Assembly (NCBI GenBank): GCA_019828565.1
Contig: JAHDYR010000021.1
Coordinates: 154,982-218,981, forward strand
Source: Carpediemonas membranifera
Lineage: Eukaryota; Fornicata
Length of the DNA stretch: 64,000 nt
Direction of reading: 5' to 3'
Shown here: positions 1 through 9,616 of the stretch, piece after piece
Layout of the letters: every line of letters starts with the position of its first letter
Numbering within the stretch: the first letter of the stretch is position 1
The notes under the pieces: generated by a model
Databases searched by the model: none
Told to the model about the DNA's origin: nothing
Seen by the model: the letters and a program-made list of their open reading frames with translations, nothing else
Program-made: the position numbers and the translations under genes

Positions 1-401
1 AATCCGGTGCCGACGCTCTTTGTCACAACGAGGTGGCGGACCGAGGCGTTCAGACGATCGGCCTGAAGTCCATCGACCTGGAAATCGGAGAGATACGGCT
101 TAGCGAGGTCTGTAACCGCTGCTGTGGCACGGGAGAGCTCAGTCTTGAGGAGGCCAATATGCTCGGCGGTGACGTACTGCTCGACGGCGGTCTGGATGAG
201 GCAGTTGAGCCAGCTGAGATGCTTAGATGAGTACTGAACAGCGTCACCTTCATCGACGGGAGAATCCGCGGAAACGCTGAGATGGAGAGGTGTGTGCTTC
301 TTCTCGTGGCCGCGAGAGAGCACAGGGAGGAGGTAAAGGAAGAATGCGAAGATTATAACAAGAATTGCCGACGTGAAGCCGAAAAGGAACGAAAGGATCA
401 T
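1..401 (-). CDS. SMP-domain-like membrane protein, 3' end outside window
   Basis: Open from an ATG at 401 to the window edge, 133 codons without a stop. The N-terminus is a single membrane segment (MILSFLFGFTSAILVIIF, residues 1-25), then a basic stretch, then SSKHLSWLNCLIQTAVEQY at about residues 60-80. That 'WLN..I' pattern is how SMP (synaptotagmin-like, mitochondrial, lipid-binding) domains begin in E-Syt, TEX2 and PDZD8-type proteins, which move lipids at membrane contact sites. An N-terminal anchor followed by SMP is the usual layout. The assignment rests on a short segment, so SMP is likely but not certain. No intron is needed in the visible part. Confidence 0.55.
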   Translation of the reverse strand, partial: MILSFLFGFTSAILVIIFAFFLYLLPVLSRGHEKKHTPLHLSVSADSPVDEGDAVQYSSKHLSWLNCLIQTAVEQYVTAEHIGLLKTELSRATAAVTDLAKPYLSDFQVDGLQADRLNASVRHLVVTKSVGTG

Positions 402-437
402 CGCTGACTGGACAAATGATCGAATGAGGTCCCCGGA

Positions 438-713
438 ATGTGCAGTCTTCGGCCTGGGTCGCGGCAATGGCTGGCACCACGTCTCGCTATGACCCGCAGT
501 CTCCGAGTCGTTGGGACAACCACCGGCTCAAGTTCGACATTGCCGTTGCTTTTGCCGAGGGCAACTGCTGGGTCTACAATGCCTCTGCTGGCGCGGGTGC
601 CTGCACCTTCTAATTTCCCCGCTCCGGCGACACGGCTGTCGTTCTGGCTTTATTGTGTCTCAGTCTTGATGGCGTTGGGTTCAGTTGGTGTGGTTGGTAT
701 CCTTGCGTGGTAA
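438..713 (+). CDS. possible small tail-anchored protein (91 codons)
   Basis: ATG-initiated frame whose last ~23 residues (FWLYCVSVLMALGSVGVV) form a good hydrophobic segment directly before the stop, as in tail-anchored proteins. An initiator-like GTGCAGTCTTCGG lies at 439-451, which would favour a start further downstream: the ATG at 467 in another frame (48 codons) or the in-frame ATG at 489. No intron with the local GTNNGY...YAG signals joins the frames, so either a one-base error or a non-coding stretch is possible. No family is recognised. The rest of 402-974 shows nothing else I can support. Confidence 0.22.
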   Translation: MCSLRPGSRQWLAPRLAMTRSLRVVGTTTGSSSTLPLLLPRATAGSTMPLLARVPAPSNFPAPATRLSFWLYCVSVLMALGSVGVVGILAW

Positions 714-974
714 CTGTTGCGATCCGTCAGGAGAGAAGCCCCAGCACGGCGGGCACGGAGGGTGAAAAATGACTTGTTGGATAGCTGTCTTCGGGATCTC
801 ATTGGAAACGTGCCTTCGAGTCGACTCGAGCTTCGGGGTTCGGGTGGTGTGGCAAGAATACCGACTGGTGGATGGTCTAGCAACATTGTCATCGCAGGAT
901 CAAGTTCAGCTGAAGCTGAATTGGACTGACCGTCTGCATCAACTGCTTGGATTCAGACTTGTTCAAGTCGGCAT

Positions 975-3760
975 GACTCACCCCCTCAGCCGATGGCCAC
1001 AGCTGGTAAGCATGCCTGGACGGACTGAGATCGCTGCGCTGAACACACGGCAGCTGTCGAGGTAACCTCTAAACCAGCTCGGGTGGGATCATCCAGACGA
1101 AAAGTGGAGCAACAGCCGCATCACAATCGCACAGAACATGCGCCCAGGCTAATCCGACCAGTGGACGGTTGACATTGAGCAGACCCAGCATATGCGCCCC
1201 TCGCGATAGCATGACTTACTAAACAGCGCTTGACGCGACATTGCAAAATTAACATTTACTCCTCATAGCACATTGCGCCCTGCATCTCGTCGAAGGAAAT
1301 GATGACACGGGCATCGAGAGCGATGACGGCGTCGGTCTTGGCGAGGAGGGGTTGATGTCGAGCTCCTTGACGATCTTGAGATCGGAAATGAGGTAAGAGA
1401 ACTTGACGAGGGTCTCGGCGAGGCCCTGGAGGTCGACGGCGGGCTCGCCACGGAAGCCCTTGAGCGCCTTGTAGATCTTGGTCTTCTCGATCGTCGCCTT
1501 GGCCTCCTCGAGGTTGAGCGGGGGATGGCGAGCGCAGAGTCCTTGAAGATCTCGACGAGGACACCGCCGGCACCGAACACGAGGACGGGGCCGTACTGGG
1601 GTCGCGGTTCATGCCGATGATGACCTCGGAGCCCTTGAGGTCGATCATGGCCTGGACGGTGACGCCGAGGAAGCCGGGGCGGCCGATGCGCTGCTCCATG
1701 TCCTTGTAGACGGCGATGACCTCCTCCTCGGTCTTGAGGTTGACCTTGACACCGCCGACATCGGACTTGTGGGTGATGGTCTCAGAGTGGATCTTGACGA
1801 CCACGGGGAAGCCGATCTCCTTGGCCTTCTGGGCGGCCTCCTCGGGGGTGAAGGCGACCTCGGTGGCGCAGATCTTGATGCCGTAGGCCTCGAGGACCTT
1901 CTTGGACTCATACTCGGTAAGGTAAGAGCGCTTGGCGTCGTAGGCCTCCTTCATGATGGCCATAGCGGCGTCCTTGGCGCCAGCGGGCACGAGGTCCTTG
2001 CTGCTGAGGGTCTCGTTCTTGGTGAGGTCGGCGATGGTGCGGCCGTACTTGACGAGGTAGTTCCACATGCGGACGGCGAGGTCGGGGTACTCGAAGCAGG
2101 GGATGCCAGCCTGGCGGAGGACGTTGCGGCCCTCCTGGACGTCCTTGCCACCGACCCAGGAGGCGATGACGGGCTTGCCAGTGGAGGTGGCGTATTCTGC
2201 GAGGTGCTTGGCGGTGGCAGTCGCGTCGGTCACACCCTGGGGGGTGAGGATGACGAGCATGCCGTCGGCGTTGGGGTCGCGAGCAGCGATGGCGAGGGAG
2301 CCGGCGTAGGTCTGGGGAGGAGCGTCGCCGAGGATGTCAACAGGGTTGTTGCGGGACCAGGCGGCGGGGAGGAAGTCGTTGAGCTCCTTGAAGGTGCCCT
2401 CGGACAACTTGGTCAGCTCGGAGCCGCCGGAGATAAGAGCATCGGTGGAGATGACACCGGGGCCACCAGCGTTGGTGACGATGGTGAGGCGGGGGCCAGC
2501 AGGGAGGGGCTGGGCGGCGACGACGTCGGCGAGGAGGAAGAGGTCCTGGATCTCGTTGACGCGGAGGACACCGCAGCGCTCGAAGAGGGTGTCGAGGACG
2601 TCGTCGGAGCCGGCAAGGGAGCCAGTGTGGGAGGCGACGGCGGAGGCACCAGCGGCGGTACGGCCGGACTTGATGACGATGATGGGCTTCTTGGGGGAAA
2701 CCTTCTTGGCGGCGCGGTAGAAGGACTCGGCATCGCCGAGGCCCTCGATGTAGCAGATGATGGCCTCGGTGTTGTCATCGGAGCCATAGTAGTCGATGAT
2801 ATCTCCCCAGTCGAGGTCGAGCATGGAGCCGATGGAGACGAAGCCAGAGAAGCCGAGGCCGATGGTCAGGGACCAGTCGAGGACGGCACAGCAGAGGGCA
2901 CCGGACTGGGAGATGAAAGCAACCTTGCCGGGCTTGGTCAGGGAGCCGGCGAAGGTGCCGTTGTAGCCGTAGTGGGAGTTCTGGACACCGAGGCAGTTAG
3001 GGCCAACGATGCGGAACTTGCCCTGAGCAATTTCCATGATGTCCTTCTCGAGCTTGATGCCGGGTTCACCCATCTCCTTGAAACCAGCAGAGATGATGAT
3101 GCCACCGGGGATGCCCTTCTGAACGCACTCCTTGACAGCGTTAGCGCAGAAGCGAGCGGGGATGACAAGGATGGCGGTATCGGGGGTCTCGGGGAGGTCA
3201 AGAACAGACTTGTAGCACTTGCGGCCAAGGACAGTCTCTCTGGTGGGGTTCACGGGGTAGAACTCGCCAGAGAAATCAAGAAGGTTCTCAGCCATAGTAC
3301 GGCCAACACCGGGCTTCTCAGAAGCGCCAATGAGCGCAACGGAGCGAGGGGCGAAGATGTTATCAAGAGCGTGCACCATTTTGAGGTTTCTTCGAAAACT
3401 GCTGACGGCTGATCCTGGGGAGATCGCAAATCAAAATGCATCTTACTGCATCTCCAGAGCGGCGTCGAGTCGGCCTTGCCGCATTGCCCAACTGGGCCGA
3501 GTTGCGAACCTGACAGGTCGTTGAACGAGCCGCAAAACTTGCCGGCAGCGTCTGTGTAAGATGACAAAACGGCGCGCTGAAGTGGTCAAGGGCTCCTGGG
3601 GTACCGCCCGGCTTCCTAGGGCGACACAGTGCACAGTTTAAATTTTCAAGCCGGAATCAGTCAATGAAAGTCCTGGCCGTCAACGTTCGAAATTCTGTTA
3701 ATTCCGGCGCGCCTTCCGCGAATCTGGTGCACAGTCGGCGTATCGGCGACATGGGGGGCG
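975..3760. repeat. left arm of 6-kb palindrome (inverted repeat)
   Basis: Reverse complement of 4144-6935, nearly identical throughout; the differences I found are a few short indels, most in C/G runs, plus some mismatches in the last ~15 bp. The arm holds a whole acetate-CoA ligase gene, its leader and ~280 bp downstream. Homology fades at 975-985 (left) and 6921-6935 (right). The outer flanks differ (SMP gene versus WD40 gene), so this is an inverted duplication and not simply a folded-back read. Confidence 0.92.
1256..3379 (-). CDS. ADP-forming acetate-CoA ligase, copy 1 (frameshifts near 3' end)
   Basis: Makes ATP and acetate from acetyl-CoA, ADP and phosphate; in Giardia and Entamoeba it is the terminal energy step in the cytosol. 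Order is CoA-binding Rossmann domain (from MVHALDNIFAPRSVALIGAS), succinyl-CoA-ligase-like domain with the phospho-histidine loop ASHTGSLAGSDDVLD, then ATP-grasp with ITHKSDVGGVKVNL. About 708 residues is normal for the fused alpha-beta form. Copy 1 is intact through the middle, but against copy 2 it lacks one G (of the + strand) in each of three G runs, at about 1598-1601, 1520-1524 and 1348-1351. The reading therefore leaves frame after GMNRDP and returns only for the last ~30 residues. Homopolymer errors are the simplest explanation. An initiator-like motif lies at 3393-3405, 14 bp upstream of the ATG. Confidence 0.93.
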   Translation of the reverse strand: MVHALDNIFAPRSVALIGASEKPGVGRTMAENLLDFSGEFYPVNPTRETVLGRKCYKSVLDLPETPDTAILVIPARFCANAVKECVQKGIPGGIIISAGFKEMGEPGIKLEKDIMEIAQGKFRIVGPNCLGVQNSHYGYNGTFAGSLTKPGKVAFISQSGALCCAVLDWSLTIGLGFSGFVSIGSMLDLDWGDIIDYYGSDDNTEAIICYIEGLGDAESFYRAAKKVSPKKPIIVIKSGRTAAGASAVASHTGSLAGSDDVLDTLFERCGVLRVNEIQDLFLLADVVAAQPLPAGPRLTIVTNAGGPGVISTDALISGGSELTKLSEGTFKELNDFLPAAWSRNNPVDILGDAPPQTYAGSLAIAARDPNADGMLVILTPQGVTDATATAKHLAEYATSTGKPVIASWVGGKDVQEGRNVLRQAGIPCFEYPDLAVRMWNYLVKYGRTIADLTKNETLSSKDLVPAGAKDAAMAIMKEAYDAKRSYLTEYESKKVLEAYGIKICATEVAFTPEEAAQKAKEIGFPVVVKIHSETITHKSDVGGVKVNLKTEEEVIAVYKDMEQRIGRPGFLGVTVQAMIDLKGSEVIIGMNRDPSTAPSSCSVPAVSSSRSSRTLRSPSPAQPRGGQGDDREDQDLQGAQGLPWRARRRPPGPRRDPRQVLLPHFRSQDRQGARHQPLLAKTDAVIALDARVIISFDEMQGAMCYEE

Positions 3761-4143
3761 TATTGGTGCATTTTTGTTGCCGAGCTAGACAGCTTCAGGT
3801 TATACCGAATTGGATTCTGTTGGATTCGGATCTGCATCAGATTCGTCAAATCTTGTCACAGGATCAACGACAAACAATTTTACAATCGGGTTCACGGGGT
3901 GACCAGTATGTCTCAGATTCAGCTTGGGTGGCTGTCTCAGTCGATTTCGGAAGATTGAAACCGAATCTCCGTCCAAACAAAATTGAAGAAACGAGACCAC
4001 TAGCCCCTTGGGTACGGTCATTGTCTTCCCTGAAATCATCGGGCGGTACGCGAGATTCGGTCAATCTCGAAATTCGCGTGATCTGGTCGGGTCCACCCGG
4101 AATGATGGTAATCGCTTAGTGGCATTGTGATGTTTCTTCTCGG
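3761..4143. other. unique 383-bp spacer at palindrome centre
   Basis: Sequence between the two arms with no inverted copy in the window. It is visibly more A/T-rich than its surroundings. An open frame at 3664-4119 crosses into it from the arm, resembles nothing I know and is not called a gene. Position 3760 pairs with 4144. Confidence 0.85.
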
Positions 4144-6935
4144 CGCCCCCCATGTCGCCGATACGCCGACTGTGCACCAGATTCGCGGAAGGCGCGCCGG
4201 AATTAACAGAATTTCGAACGTTGACGGCCAGGACTTTCATTGACTGATTCCGGCTTGAAAATTTAAACTGTGCACTGTGTCGCCCTAGGAAGCCGGGCGG
4301 TACCCCAGGAGCCCTTGACCACTTCAGCGCGCCGTTTTGTCATCTTACACAGACGCTGCCGGCAAGTTTTGCGGCTCGTTCAACGACCTGTCAGGTTCGC
4401 AACTCGGCCCAGTTGGGCAATGCGGCAAGGCCGACTCGACGCCGCTCTGGAGATGCAGTAAGATGCATTTTTGATTTGCGATCTCCCCAGGATCAGCCGT
4501 CAGCAGTTTTCGAAGAAACCTCAAAATGGTGCACGCTCTTGATAACATCTTCGCCCCTCGCTCCGTTGCGCTCATTGGCGCTTCTGAGAAGCCCGGTGTT
4601 GGCCGTACTATGGCTGAGAACCTTCTTGATTTCTCTGGCGAGTTCTACCCCGTGAACCCCACCAGAGAGACTGTCCTTGGCCGCAAGTGCTACAAGTCTG
4701 TTCTTGACCTCCCCGAGACCCCCGATACCGCCATCCTTGTCATCCCCGCTCGCTTCTGCGCTAACGCTGTCAAGGAGTGCGTTCAGAAGGGCATCCCCGG
4801 TGGCATCATCATCTCTGCTGGTTTCAAGGAGATGGGTGAACCCGGCATCAAGCTCGAGAAGGACATCATGGAAATTGCTCAGGGCAAGTTCCGCATCGTT
4901 GGCCCTAACTGCCTCGGTGTCCAGAACTCCCACTACGGCTACAACGGCACCTTCGCCGGCTCCCTGACCAAGCCCGGCAAGGTTGCTTTCATCTCCCAGT
5001 CCGGTGCCCTCTGCTGTGCCGTCCTCGACTGGTCCCTGACCATCGGCCTCGGCTTCTCTGGCTTCGTCTCCATCGGCTCCATGCTCGACCTCGACTGGGG
5101 AGATATCATCGACTACTATGGCTCCGATGACAACACCGAGGCCATCATCTGCTACATCGAGGGCCTCGGCGATGCCGAGTCCTTCTACCGCGCCGCCAAG
5201 AAGGTTTCCCCCAAGAAGCCCATCATCGTCATCAAGTCCGGCCGTACCGCCGCTGGTGCCTCCGCCGTCGCCTCCCACACTGGCTCCCTTGCCGGCTCCG
5301 ACGACGTCCTCGACACCCTCTTCGAGCGCTGCGGTGTCCTCCGCGTCAACGAGATCCAGGACCTCTTCCTCCTCGCCGACGTCGTCGCCGCCCAGCCCCT
5401 CCCTGCTGGCTCCCCCGCCTCACCATCGTCACCAACGCTGGTGGCCCCGGTGTCATCTCCACCGATGCTCTTATCTCCGGCGGCTCCGAGCTGACCAAGT
5501 TGTCCGAGGGCACCTTCAAGGAGCTCAACGACTTCCTCCCCGCCGCCTGGTCCCGCAACAACCCTGTTGACATCCTCGGCGACGCTCCTCCCCAGACCTA
5601 CGCCGGCTCCCTCGCCATCGCTGCTCGCGACCCCAACGCCGACGGCATGCTCGTCATCCTCACCCCCCAGGGTGTGACCGACGCGACTGCCACCGCCAAG
5701 CACCTCGCAGAATACGCCACCTCCACTGGCAAGCCCGTCATCGCCTCCTGGGTCGGTGGCAAGGACGTCCAGGAGGGCCGCAACGTCCTCCGCCAGGCTG
5801 GCATCCCCTGCTTCGAGTACCCCGACCTCGCCGTCCGCATGTGGAACTACCTCGTCAAGTACGGCCGCACCATCGCCGACCTCACCAAGAACGAGACCCT
5901 CAGCAGCAAGGACCTCGTGCCCGCTGGCGCCAAGGACGCCGCTATGGCCATCATGAAGGAGGCCTACGACGCCAAGCGCTCTTACCTTACCGAGTATGAG
6001 TCCAAGAAGGTCCTCGAGGCCTACGGCATCAAGATCTGCGCCACCGAGGTCGCCTTCACCCCCGAGGAGGCCGCCCAGAAGGCCAAGGAGATCGGCTTCC
6101 CCGTGGTCGTCAAGATCCACTCTGAGACCATCACCCACAAGTCCGATGTCGGCGGTGTCAAGGTCAACCTCAAGACCGAGGAGGAGGTCATCGCCGTCTA
6201 CAAGGACATGGAGCAGCGCATCGGCCGCCCCGGCTTCCTCGGCGTCACCGTCCAGGCCATGATCGACCTCAAGGGCTCCGAGGTCATCATCGGCATGAAC
6301 CGCGACCCCCAGTACGGCCCCGTCCTCGTGTTCGGTGCCGGCGGTGTCCTCGTCGAGATCTTCAAGGACTCTGCGCTCGCCATCCCCCCGCTCAACCTCG
6401 AGGAGGCCAAGGCGACGATCGAGAAGACCAAGATCTACAAGGCGCTCAAGGGCTTCCGTGGCGAGCCCGCCGTCGACCTCCAGGGCCTCGCCGAGACCCT
6501 CGTCAAGTTCTCTTACCTCATTTCCGATCTCAAGATCGTCAAGGAGCTCGACATCAACCCCCTCCTCGCCAAGACCGACGCCGTCATCGCTCTCGATGCC
6601 CGTGTCATCATTTCCTTCGACGAGATGCAGGGCGCAATGTGCTATGAGGAGTAAATGTTAATTTTGCAATGTCGCGTCAAGCGCTGTTTAGTAAGTCATG
6701 CTATCGCGAGGGGCGCATATGCTGGGTCTGCTCAATGTCAACCGTCCACTGGTCGGATTAGCCTGGGCGCATGTTCTGTGCGATTGTGATGCGGCTGTTG
6801 CCCCACTTTTCGTCTGGATGATCCCACCCGAGCTGGTTTAGAGGTTACCTCGACAGCTGCCGTGTGTTCAGCGCAGCGATCTCAGTCCGTCCAGGCATGC
6901 TTACCAGCTGTGGCATCGGCTGAGTGGGATGAGTC
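4144..6935. repeat. right arm of 6-kb palindrome (inverted repeat)
   Basis: Inverted copy of 975-3760. It carries the second acetate-CoA ligase gene. Positions 6655-6935 are the gene's downstream region, present also in the left arm, and 6936-7064 is unique intergenic sequence before the WD40 gene; neither shows a gene. Confidence 0.92.
4526..6654 (+). CDS. ADP-forming acetate-CoA ligase, copy 2 (one internal frameshift)
   Basis: Inverted twin of the gene at 1256-3379, same start and stop contexts. It reads in frame to residue ~295 (DVVAAQPLPAG), where two extra bases (CT at 5410-5411, next to a C5 run) shift it. It is then open in the correct frame from ~5420 to the TAA at 6652-6654, including the C-terminus NPLLAKTDAVIALDARV that copy 1 garbles. 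Each copy thus supports the part broken in the other, pointing to base-call errors or to independent decay of duplicates. The phospho-histidine loop lies before the shift and the ATP-grasp domain after it. An initiator-like motif lies just upstream at about 4500-4512. Confidence 0.93.
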
Positions 6936-7064
6936 GGGCTGCATCATGGAGCCAAACATGACGCCATCATATGATGAGGATATGACTTGTCTCGTTCCCA
7001 GCTGAGTTCATCCAACATGACACACCAGCACGCGATGCGAGTCCATTTATAACACCATACACCC

Positions 7065-8069
7065 TCATTCCGCATCCCGCCGGTCAAAGTGGGTGATCTG
7101 CAGCTTTCCCTCCTTCGACGCGTATGCCAGCATCGTACCGTCTTCCGACCAGGCCGCCACAGGGCCAAAATTCCCATGCCGCTGCCTTACGAAGTGCAGC
7201 TGCATGTCCTCATAAATGGACACGCTCTTCTCAGTTACTACGGCCACGAGCATGGGATAGTAGAGGCCGGCCTCCCGGGTCTGCTCGCTGCGGACAGCGA
7301 TGGAGAGAATAGAGCTCTCCAACTCCACGCTAGCGACGGGCACGAGCACAGGGGCGTTCTTGCTGCTGAACAGGGTCAGCGTACCACTGTTCTGGCCCAT
7401 GAGAACCACCCCGTTGCCCACAGCGAGAGCTGTGAATGGGTCTGCCCTTGGCGCGTGTTGCTCGGCAAGCACGGCCATCTGCGGATCGTTATCACACCGC
7501 ATGATGGTCAGTGCCGAGGGGCTGGCAACTGCCATCAGCGTCGACTGAGATACGGAGAGGAGCGCCGCGTCAAAGGCACCAGGAACCCTACCGATAGACA
7601 CGGCATCACCGGACGCCATGTCCATGTGGCAGGCGAGGTCCAGGCCGCAGAGGGCGAGGTACTGCTCATCATTGCTCTCGGTCAGCCCGCGGATGCTGGT
7701 AATCGGTACGTTGAGCTCTGTGCCAAAGTGGGTGAGGGGCACCTTGTCGAACTCCCCGTTTGATACGTAGGCCTCGAGGTCTGCGATCTGGATGCTTCCG
7801 TCAGTAATCCACATATATTGTATGGCCTCTCCCTCTGCGACAATGTCCGCGATGTATATTGAGTGTATCCGGTTCAAGCTTGTGGAATAGTTGTGAAGCA
7901 GCGTCAGGGCGCGGTCCGTGACCTTCCATAGGAGCACATGGCCGTTGGACAGCCCCGTGGTAAGATGCTGGCCATTTGACGCGAATGTAAGCGATGTAAT
8001 GACCGCATCCTCTTGACGCAGCTCATGCTGGCTCGTAGAGGCGACGCTATAGAACGTTTCCTCCCCCAT
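7065..8069 (-). CDS. WD40-repeat beta-propeller protein
   Basis: 334 residues from the ATG at 8069 (MGEETFYSV). Repeats show blade-like patterns such as VITSLTFASNGQHLTTGLSNGHVLLWKV near the N-terminus and VAAWSEDGTMLAYASKEGKLQI at the C-terminus. The frame is open further upstream, but that extension runs into the PBDC1 coding exon on the same strand and starts with a non-ATG codon, so 8069 is preferred. It most likely serves as a scaffold; no specific family (coronin, ATG18, transport factor) is recognised. The PBDC1 stop lies only 68 bp upstream. Confidence 0.7.
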   Translation of the reverse strand: MGEETFYSVASTSQHELRQEDAVITSLTFASNGQHLTTGLSNGHVLLWKVTDRALTLLHNYSTSLNRIHSIYIADIVAEGEAIQYMWITDGSIQIADLEAYVSNGEFDKVPLTHFGTELNVPITSIRGLTESNDEQYLALCGLDLACHMDMASGDAVSIGRVPGAFDAALLSVSQSTLMAVASPSALTIMRCDNDPQMAVLAEQHAPRADPFTALAVGNGVVLMGQNSGTLTLFSSKNAPVLVPVASVELESSILSIAVRSEQTREAGLYYPMLVAVVTEKSVSIYEDMQLHFVRQRHGNFGPVAAWSEDGTMLAYASKEGKLQITHFDRRDAE

Positions 8070-8137
8070 GTCTGAGATGGAGGGGTAAAACTGCGAGATG
8101 ACTCCCAGGGCATGCCACCGGGCCCTAACCGCTATGT

Positions 8138-8605
8138 TTACTTGGCATACTGCTTGGCGTTGACGCCCTCCTTGTTTCTCGCGATCTCGATGGCGAGATA
8201 CTGGCATCTGGGGACAATGATGGTGTTGTGCTCGTCGCAGTCCTTCTTGCAGTCAACACGGAGCAGCGTCGCCATGTTCCAGTCGGGGATCTTGCCTTCG
8301 AACGGCATCAGGAATGGCCTCCACTTCTTCTTGGCATCCTCGGACTTGAGCTCCTCCTCCTCGACGGCATCGATGTTCAGCTCGGGAAAAGCGAAACGGA
8401 ACGAAGAATAGATAAGATCGTCGATCTTAGTCATTCTGAACGTCGTGAGGTCCTTGACAGACTTGCGCAGACGATCATACGTCTCTGCATACTTCTAGGT
8501 GAGTGCCGAGGGAAAAAAACAAACAGCAGCCTTCATCGCCCAGTTCAGCTCAATCTGAGCATCGTTGCTTACGCCTTCCTCGAAAGGATCGTGCTTTGGG
8601 GCCAT
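8138..8605 (-). CDS. PBDC1: PBDC1 / YPL225W homologue, one 30-bp intron
   Basis: Exon 1 is 8525-8605 (MAPKHDPFEEGVSNDAQIEL), intron 8495-8524 (5' GTTTGT, 3' ACTCACCTAG), exon 2 8138-8494; total 145 residues. The spliced protein carries the family signatures NWAMKAAKYAETY, EEELKSEDAKKKWRPF, NMATLLRVDC and PRCQYLAIEIARNKEG, matching PBDC1 along its length. The yeast homologue acts as a dedicated chaperone for nascent eEF1A, so a cytosolic role at the ribosome is expected. Joining the exons restores the conserved 'WAMKAM..AE.Y' segment, which validates the intron. Confidence 0.92.
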
Positions 8606-8816
8606 CCTCGCGTCTCACAGTCACCGGCAGTTTAAGGTTCTTGACTAATGCTCTGAAACGAGCACCCCGACCCACATAGGCCTTGCCTACAGGTATCGGG
8701 CATCGTCAAGTAGAGACACGTTAAACTGCCGCCGCCCTCACATTGTCGTCATCACTGCCTTCGTGACACCAATCAGAAGATGCATGCTATTTAGTAGTAA
8801 CCGAGGACCATATGTT

Positions 8817-9395
8817 TCACACATCGAGCAGCCCGTCCAGCATTGCCTCGTCCTCGTCGTCGAGCACGCTATCATACAGAGACTTATCCGCCCGGGTGTC
8901 GACCAGCCTGATACCCGGACTGGCAGTCTTCTCCACGGCCATGCCGGCAAGGTTTGCCATGCGGTACTTCTCGGGGTCGAAGCCCGGGCTTGCTTGATAG
9001 AGCTTGCTCGCGGACATCAATTTGCTCGTGGGAAGCTCGTATGCCTCGTCCTCTTCGAGAAGGCCCTCGATATCTTCGTCAAGGAACCTGTCGAGCTGAT
9101 CAATGGACGCTTTGGATGCAGTATTCGGGTTGTGCTGCTGTTGTTCGCGCTGAGGCGCTCGTCGTGCACTGGCGGCGGTGTTGGCGTCATATGATGTGCG
9201 AGATGTATGTATAGGCGTGGAAGTTGCACTAGCTCCTGGGGCCCGTGGAGTTGAACGCGCTGATGACTGATGTGGAACATTTGGTGTGCCACGAGCAGAG
9301 GGATGGGCAGATCGCGCTGAATCAAGCGCCATTTCAGGAATATTGTTATGTTTTGGTAGTTCGTCGTTTTTCGGCGCAGATGAACCTGCTCCCAT
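8817..9395 (-). CDS. hypothetical protein, probably N-myristoylated
   Basis: 192 residues; not recognised. Starts MGAGSSAPKND, a good N-myristoylation context (Gly2, Ser at 5-6). Residues 25-100 are low-complexity, rich in Ser, Ala, Thr, Pro and Arg and probably disordered. The C-terminus is acidic, with short amphipathic segments (SIDQLDRFLDEDIEGLLEED; DDEDEAMLDGLLDV). The start is supported by an initiator-like GTGCAGAATATGC at 9427-9439, 32 bp upstream. A peripheral membrane adaptor is possible but is only inference. Confidence 0.6.
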   Translation of the reverse strand: MGAGSSAPKNDELPKHNNIPEMALDSARSAHPSARGTPNVPHQSSARSTPRAPGASATSTPIHTSRTSYDANTAASARRAPQREQQQHNPNTASKASIDQLDRFLDEDIEGLLEEDEAYELPTSKLMSASKLYQASPGFDPEKYRMANLAGMAVEKTASPGIRLVDTRADKSLYDSVLDDEDEAMLDGLLDV

Positions 9396-9616
9396 TCGTC
9401 GTTGTAGTTTTTATCGATTTCGGAGAGCATATTCTGCACCGAGTTGTTATGTTGCACTCTGTCATGCCATGCCAGCTGAGCGACACACAACGAATGGGCC
9501 AAGGTGCGTTTAGCCACATCTCAACGCCACACAGCTCATGATCAGCCGACGCGTGTACCCGGCCCCTTGACAAGCCCCACTCATACGGTATTGAACAAAA
9601 CCTGCCCTGCCTTGGT

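Noticed and set aside
1769..3412. 547-codon open frame opposite acetate-CoA ligase copy 1 (and its mirror images at 4493-5278 and 5185-6138)
   Set aside because: Gly/Asp/Val/Leu-rich composition is the antisense shadow of a GC-rich gene; no domain.
3443..4461. Identical 63-codon frames at 3443-3634 (-) and 4270-4461 (+)
   Set aside because: Mirror copies within the palindrome, in the leader upstream of the ligase; begin with a non-ATG codon and have no features.
6640..6660. Giardia-like AGTRAA polyadenylation signal overlapping stop codons
   Set aside because: Seen at the ligase, phospholipase B-like and PBDC1 stops (AGTAAAT/AGTAAAC) but absent from most other genes here, so not supported as a rule.
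9017..9517. 166-codon frame overlapping the myristoylated hypothetical gene
   Set aside because: Starts with GTG, no mini-intron connects it, and the overlapping frame has an ATG with an initiator motif.
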